Below are positions 58,675 through 62,933 of a stretch of 62,933 bases of DNA, piece after piece (position 1 is the stretch's first letter; each line of letters opens with the position of its first letter). Below the pieces are notes generated by a model. It was not told the origin of the DNA. It ran no database searches and worked only from the letters and a program-made list of their open reading frames with translations. A program made the position numbers and the translations under genes. Origin of the DNA: an uncultured Flavobacteriales bacterium (GTDB lineage: Bacteria; Bacteroidota; Bacteroidia; Flavobacteriales_G; Salibacteraceae); NCBI GenBank assembly GCA_937899835.1, contig CALCCE010000188.1, positions 1 through 62,933 of the forward strand. Reading direction: 5' to 3'.

Positions 58675-59708
58675 GGCTTCAACGGTTTTACTTTCGAATA
58701 ATGAAAACGTAGAATTTTCACCAGCTTTCGTTTTTCAAAAAATCGAGTTTCGATGGGTAAACCAGCATCGTTGTAGTTGGTGATTTCAGATGTTTCAATC
58801 CGAATCTCTCCCCGGGCAAGGTACTTGTATTCCTTAATTCGACCGTAGGCATCCGACTTTTTTATTTCAATAAGCTGCAAGGGATTTTTACCAACTGATG
58901 AGAAGATTTTTTCTGTTCTGTAGAGCCCTTCAGATTGGGATACAGATCGCCAACGAAAATGTACGGTATCCATTTCAAAAGAGACTACATCAAGGATAAG
59001 CTGACCTACGGAGTCTACAATGGAATAGGTGATAGAATCAACTTTGTCAAAATCATTTTCAGGATTACGTAATTGACGATAACCGAGTGATGAACTTATT
59101 TGGCTTCCGTCATATCGATAAATAATATAATTCTTTAAAAACCTGAAAGAAGCATACTCGTTTCTTCTGTACACTTGGCCATTTTCATTGTAATAGAAGG
59201 TTTTGTAAATGGAAAATGTATCGGCAAGGTGTGACTTATGGGTTACACTATCCAATCTTCCTCGGGAGTAGTGGTATTGGGTAAATTCTGTGACGAACTG
59301 TTTCTCATGGGGGTATGGACGATGGATTTGATGCTGGCGTTCGGAAATTAGACCATCAGAATTATAGAAGGAAAAAATAGATGTTGTATTTACCAATAGC
59401 CCCCTTTGCTCTTTTTTTCGGGAAAAAATTTCTCCATAAGGTCCTGCTATACTTTGAGAGGTAAAGAACTTGTCTCTATCCCACTCAAATGAAAAGGTAG
59501 TGTCATTAGCGTAATACCAAACCTCAACCAAGGCACTGTCTTTCCGCTTTTTTAATCCACTCCGTCCTTCGAATTGATAAACGCTTACCTGTTGTTGGTC
59601 GGCAGTGTAGTGCTGAACTCCTTCTGGCCAATAGTAGTAGGCGTTCGTTTGAGCATACGTCATCGGCATGGCCCAAAGCAACACAGATATGATAAAAGCA
59701 AAGCGCAC
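58671..59708 (-). CDS. Secreted hypothetical protein with YD-like repeats
   Basis: A 345-residue secreted protein with signal peptide (residues 1-19, cleavage near TYAQ). It has repeated short units rich in Tyr, Asp and Gly (FSFYNSDGLISERQ, YYNENGQVYRRNEY, EIKKSDAYGRIKEY), like YD/RHS or MORN-type beta repeats. No domain is recognised. The start codon is GTG at 59708 (CGCTTTGCTTTT follows). It converges with the XRE gene, sharing four bases at the stops, and is divergent from the MFS gene. A role at the cell surface is possible. Confidence 0.65.
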   Translation of the reverse strand: MRFAFIISVLLWAMPMTYAQTNAYYYWPEGVQHYTADQQQVSVYQFEGRSGLKKRKDSALVEVWYYANDTTFSFEWDRDKFFTSQSIAGPYGEIFSRKKEQRGLLVNTTSIFSFYNSDGLISERQHQIHRPYPHEKQFVTEFTQYHYSRGRLDSVTHKSHLADTFSIYKTFYYNENGQVYRRNEYASFRFLKNYIIYRYDGSQISSSLGYRQLRNPENDFDKVDSITYSIVDSVGQLILDVVSFEMDTVHFRWRSVSQSEGLYRTEKIFSSVGKNPLQLIEIKKSDAYGRIKEYKYLARGEIRIETSEITNYNDAGLPIETRFFEKRKLVKILRFHYSKVKPLKP

Positions 59709-59762
59709 TAAAAACGAAATTACAATCCGCTAAGAGAAACTGCTTTCTTTGTAGCAACAACC

Positions 59763-60989
59763 ATGCTTCAAAATACCCTTCGAAAAAACCTGATTCTACT
59801 GGTGCTCATCTTGGCAGGAGAGAGCATTTTCTTTCTGCCCTTTGTGCTGGTTCGCATCTTTCGGCCAGTGTTTTTGCGGGTCTTTGAGTTGAGCAACCTG
59901 GAGTTGGGGGCTTGTTTTTCGGTGTATGGTGTGGTGGCAATGGTGGCTTACTTTTTTGGTGGCCCTTTGGCCGATCGCTTTTCCTCACGCAACCTGATGT
60001 CCGTTGCGCTCTGGGCTACTGGCTTAGGCGGCATTTACCTTTCTTTTCTGCCCGATTTGTGGGCCTTACGCTGGCTTTACGGCTTTTGGGGGCTTACTAC
60101 CATTCTCTTGTTTTGGGCAGCCATGATCCGAGCCACCCGCGATTGGGGTGGTGCCGCACACCAAGGAAAAGCCTTTGGTTGGCTGGAAGGAGGCCGAGGG
60201 TTAACGGCTGCTCTGTTGGGCACCTTGGCTTTGAGCATCTTCTCTTCCGAAAGTGATGCTACCGGAGTCTCGGTTTTTCAGCAAGTGATTCGAATTACCT
60301 CAGCCGTAACTTTGGCCGTGGGCGGATTGGTTTGGTTTGCAGTGCCATCGCAGGCCGCTGAATCAAAGGAAGCAACACCCAAAGCAAGTTTTTCGCACGT
60401 TTTAGACCTCGTTCGACGACCCACCGTCTGGCTTCAGGCCGGCATCATCGTTTGCGCTTACGTGGGTTATAAGATCACCGACGATTTGTCTTTATACGCG
60501 CACGAGGTGTTGCATTTCAATGAAGTAAAAGCCTCCGCAGTGGGCACGGCCGCCATTTGGATGCGGCCGGTTTTTGCCCTGTTTGCCGGCTTACTGGCCG
60601 ACCGCTTAAGTGGAGGCAAAGTCCTTAGTGCTTGTTTTGCTTGTACCGTTTTTGGAGGAGCTGGTTTGGCACTGGGAATTCCGGGGAACCTCGCCTGGTT
60701 AGCATTGATAACCATGGCGTTGGCATTGGCTGGCATCTATGGTCTGCGAGGCGTTTATTTCGCGGTGATGGGCGAGGGGAAAATACCAACCTACGCTACC
60801 GGAACAGCAGTAGGCATTATGTCGGTAGTGGGGTATACACCCGATGTCTTTATGAGCCCTTTGATGGGTTGGATATTGGACTCCTATCCTGGTCCCGTTG
60901 GTCACCAAGGAGTATTTGGTGTATTAGTGGTTTTTGGATTGTTAGGCCTGTTGCTCTCGTTACTTTTTCTTCGAAAGACGCTGAAATAG
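59763..60989 (+). CDS. MFS transporter
   Basis: A 408-residue transporter with 12 predicted membrane segments. The loop after helix 2 has GGPLADRFSSRNLMS, the usual MFS signature position, and a matching loop LLADRLSGGKVLSA occurs in the second half. A charged central linker (AAESKEATPKASFSH) separates the halves. I do not recognise the substrate subgroup; the family includes sugar-phosphate, nitrate and drug carriers. A TTTCTTTG sequence 12 bases before the ATG, one mismatch from the -7 box, may be its promoter. Confidence 0.88.
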   Translation: MLQNTLRKNLILLVLILAGESIFFLPFVLVRIFRPVFLRVFELSNLELGACFSVYGVVAMVAYFFGGPLADRFSSRNLMSVALWATGLGGIYLSFLPDLWALRWLYGFWGLTTILLFWAAMIRATRDWGGAAHQGKAFGWLEGGRGLTAALLGTLALSIFSSESDATGVSVFQQVIRITSAVTLAVGGLVWFAVPSQAAESKEATPKASFSHVLDLVRRPTVWLQAGIIVCAYVGYKITDDLSLYAHEVLHFNEVKASAVGTAAIWMRPVFALFAGLLADRLSGGKVLSACFACTVFGGAGLALGIPGNLAWLALITMALALAGIYGLRGVYFAVMGEGKIPTYATGTAVGIMSVVGYTPDVFMSPLMGWILDSYPGPVGHQGVFGVLVVFGLLGLLLSLLFLRKTLK

Positions 60990-61243
60990 TAGGTTGTCTA
61001 ACTTCAAAAAGTTAATCGCAGCGGCCTTATCGCTTCAAATTAAATCGTTTTTAGCGGGCCTAAAAAAGAGAGAAATTTGAGTTGCCATAACCAATTTGTC
61101 AAAATAAACGTATTACATTCTGAATGAATTGATTAGTGATAACAGGATTACTGTTTGATGACCGCTTCGATCTCCGTATACCAATTTGAAAATCGACATT
61201 CTACTTCTGGTCGACCGAAGCGAATGGTGCTGTTAGCCACGTG

Positions 61244-61251
61244 TATTTTTG
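61244..61251 (+). promoter_or_regulatory. -7 box (TATTTTTG) before the PAS sensor gene
   Basis: An exact TAnnTTTG, 10 bases before the ATG at 61262. The 272-base gap 60990-61261 shows nothing else I can support. Confidence 0.5.
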
Positions 61252-61261
61252 AACCAAATCT

Positions 61262-62933
61262 ATGCTCAAGTCTACCCTCCCCTGGATTAAAGAAATCGAT
61301 ACCTTAAAATACCAAAACGCGAACCTGCACCAGCTGATGAAGGAGACCAACGCCTTTATTCATCAAATTGCTGATGGAAACTTCAATACAGAACTTTCCG
61401 AAGGTTTGAAAGACAGTGCCATCGGGGAAACCCTCGATCAACTGAAAAATAACCTCCTCCACACACGAGAGGAAGCAAGTCAGCGAAATTGGATCAACGT
61501 AGGCCAAGCCGAGTTTGCCGAAATTTTGCGGAATAAGACATCTTTGTCTTTCGAGCAGGTGACCGATCGTATCCTTTCCTACCTCGTTAAATACGTTGGT
61601 GCCCTTCAAGGAGCTATTTTTCTGGTTTCAGACACCCTTGAAGATGAAGAACCAAGCCTGGAAATGATTTCTTGCTATGCGTATGCACGAAAGAAATTTT
61701 TGCAGCAAAAAGTGGGTATTGGCGAAGGACTAACGGGACAGTGTTTTCAGGAAAAAGCCCCCATCTACATTACCGATTTGCCGGAAGGCTTTGCGACCAT
61801 TCAATCGGGTCTAGGCGACAGTAGCCCTCGCGCGGTTTATTTGTCTCCGCTAATGATCAATGAACAGGTGTTTGGAGTAATTGAACTGGCCACTTTAAAA
61901 GACTTTGAGCCTCACCAACGAGATTTCATCCAAAAGCTATCGGAGAGCATTGCTGCCAGTATCAAAGGCGTACAGGATTCGGAGAAAACGGTGAAGCTGC
62001 TTGAAGAAAGCCAGGAAAAAGCCAACCAATTGCTCGCCCAGGAGGAGGAGATGCGGCAAAACAACGAAGAGCTAATCGCCACTCAAGAAGAAATTGCAAG
62101 AAGAAACCAGGAGATTGAAGAAGCAAATGCTGAGATGGCAGGCCTTTTAACGTGGATTGATGTCACAATGGCTAAAATTGAGTTTCTACCCAATGGCGAA
62201 ATTCTAAATGTCAATGCCAACTTTCTCAAAACGACGGGTTATCGGAAAGAAGAAGTGATCGGCCGGCACCATCGCATGTTCGTTTCTCCATCTCACGCCA
62301 GTTCTTCTCAATACCAACAGTTTTGGGACGACCTTGCGGCAGGAAAACCCTCCAACGGAACCTTTCAAAGGGTTGATAAACAGGACAATCCGATATGGTT
62401 AAATGCCATTTATAACCCTATTAAGGATCGGAACGGCAAAGTGGTAAAAGTGATCAAGTTGGCGACTGATATCACCACTGAGCGGGAGAATCTTGCGTCT
62501 GGCGAAGGATTGATGGCCGGAGTAAATGCCACGATGGCCACGATTGAGTTTCTACCCAACGGAGAGATTTTAAAGGCCAATGAGAACTTCCTTCAATTGA
62601 TGCAATACGACCTTTCCGAGATCCAAGGCCAGCACCACCGCATGTTTGTCGACCCGGAGGAAGCAAATAGCGAGGCATACGCCAACTTTTGGACCGGCCT
62701 GGCCTCGGGCGAATCCTCCACCGGAGTGTTTTATCGTCGAACATCGGAGGGCCGAAAGGTCATCCTCAATGCGATCTACAGCCCAATCCGCGATGCCAGC
62801 GGCAAAGTGGTAAAAGTGATGAAACTGGCGACTGACATCACCGATGAGCGGGAGAACCTGGCGTCTGGTGAAGGATTAATGGCCGGAGTAAATGCCACGA
62901 TGGCCACGATTGAGTTTCTACCCAACGGAGAGA
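61262..62933 (+). CDS. GAF and multi-PAS sensor protein, cut by the right window edge
   Basis: The frame is open from ATG 61262 to the end of the window (557 codons). A short N-terminal helical region (about 1-90, HAMP-like DGNFNTELSEGLKDSAIGET) precedes a GAF domain at about 100-235 (FLVSDTLEDEEPSLEMISCY, then QVFGVIELATLKDFEPHQRD). A coiled coil (240-295) leads to PAS modules of 122 residues. The first has RHHRMFVSPSHASSSQYQQF, the second HHRMFVDPEEANSEAYANFW, and a third begins at the edge. These PAS units resemble those of Aer/BdlA-type proteins, which end in chemoreceptor or output domains. The output domain is beyond the window, so the protein's role is unknown. No membrane helix was seen in the part present. 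Confidence 0.85.
   Translation, partial: MLKSTLPWIKEIDTLKYQNANLHQLMKETNAFIHQIADGNFNTELSEGLKDSAIGETLDQLKNNLLHTREEASQRNWINVGQAEFAEILRNKTSLSFEQVTDRILSYLVKYVGALQGAIFLVSDTLEDEEPSLEMISCYAYARKKFLQQKVGIGEGLTGQCFQEKAPIYITDLPEGFATIQSGLGDSSPRAVYLSPLMINEQVFGVIELATLKDFEPHQRDFIQKLSESIAASIKGVQDSEKTVKLLEESQEKANQLLAQEEEMRQNNEELIATQEEIARRNQEIEEANAEMAGLLTWIDVTMAKIEFLPNGEILNVNANFLKTTGYRKEEVIGRHHRMFVSPSHASSSQYQQFWDDLAAGKPSNGTFQRVDKQDNPIWLNAIYNPIKDRNGKVVKVIKLATDITTERENLASGEGLMAGVNATMATIEFLPNGEILKANENFLQLMQYDLSEIQGQHHRMFVDPEEANSEAYANFWTGLASGESSTGVFYRRTSEGRKVILNAIYSPIRDASGKVVKVMKLATDITDERENLASGEGLMAGVNATMATIEFLPNGE
62513..62933 (+). repeat. Near-identical PAS module repeat, 366-base period
   Basis: The 55 bases 62513-62567 recur exactly at 62879-62933, 366 bases (122 codons) apart, and the bases before each copy are also very similar (ACTGACATCACCGATGAGCG and variant). 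The array continues past the edge. Such identity implies recent tandem duplication or gene conversion. Confidence 0.85.

Noticed and set aside
1-62933. CRISPR arrays, insertion sequences, prophage, rRNA and tRNA genes
   Set aside because: No spaced identical repeats, transposase or phage proteins were seen, and no tRNA cloverleaf pattern was noticed in the intergenic gaps. The only strong direct repeat is the PAS module at the right edge.

Overview
The window comes from a Bacteroidota genome, probably a marine or gliding-type lineage near Flavobacteriales or Saprospirales; the exact order is an inference. Three things point there. First, several proteins end in type IX secretion (T9SS) sorting domains, and a PorW/SprE lipoprotein gene is present. 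Second, start codons repeatedly sit just downstream of TAnnTTTG boxes, the -7 element of Bacteroidota primary-sigma promoters. Third, the block acpP-fabF-rnc-IPExxxVDY-pyk is a familiar Bacteroidota arrangement. The region reads as chromosome. I found no insertion sequence, prophage, CRISPR array, rRNA or tRNA.

Layout. 1-3.1 kb: a possibly broken fragment, CvpA, a small conserved protein, and a minus-strand run of four small lipoproteins, three of them paralogous. 3.2-7.0 kb: secreted cyclophilin, pheS, a stand-alone gliding/T9SS C-terminal-like domain, a NYN-LOTUS protein and a frameshifted small secreted gene. 7-13.7 kb: M42 peptidase, pyruvate kinase, IPExxxVDY, RNase III, FabF, ACP, nitroreductase and PurN. 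13.8-18.9 kb: MarC, a GH3-superfamily enzyme, an outer-membrane barrel, a lipoprotein amine oxidase and an AraC-GyrI regulator. 19-28 kb: a vWA protein and an OmpA protein (a probable envelope pair), Dxr-RseP, a secreted protein, a PLP dehydratase, an M28 peptidase and RpiB. 28.0-28.5 kb is a 490-bp gene-poor segment with DnaA-box-like 9-mers and a very A+T-rich tract, a candidate replication origin; it may also hold a 31-codon ORF.

28.5-41.4 kb: a MORN-repeat protein, a histidine kinase with a LytTR regulator, RNase R, a vitamin-K-carboxylase-like membrane protein, two T9SS cargo proteins (one with five PKD repeats and a strongly folded leader), a helical repeat protein and ferritin. 41.5-53.5 kb: SprE/PorW divergent from an M23 peptidase, RNase HI, an M1 aminopeptidase lipoprotein, a biotinyl carrier protein, a lipoprotein, an MFS exporter, an AlbA_2/ATPase protein and a PfkB kinase. 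53.7-62.9 kb: an Ig-like-repeat T9SS protein, an L-type-lectin T9SS protein, a LytTR regulator, an XRE regulator, a secreted protein, an MFS transporter and a GAF-PAS sensor that runs off the right edge in nearly identical PAS modules.

Two themes connect the genes. One is surface biology: T9SS cargo, the SprE/PorW component, lipoproteins and envelope peptidases. The other is compact transcription: promoter boxes a few bases from start codons, ATGA overlaps, and convergent genes that share interlocked stop codons. No single cluster is clearly a new defence or biosynthetic system. The best leads are the three-paralogue lipoprotein operon, the candidate origin, the folded leader of the PKD protein gene, the gamma-carboxylase-like protein and the recently duplicated PAS array.
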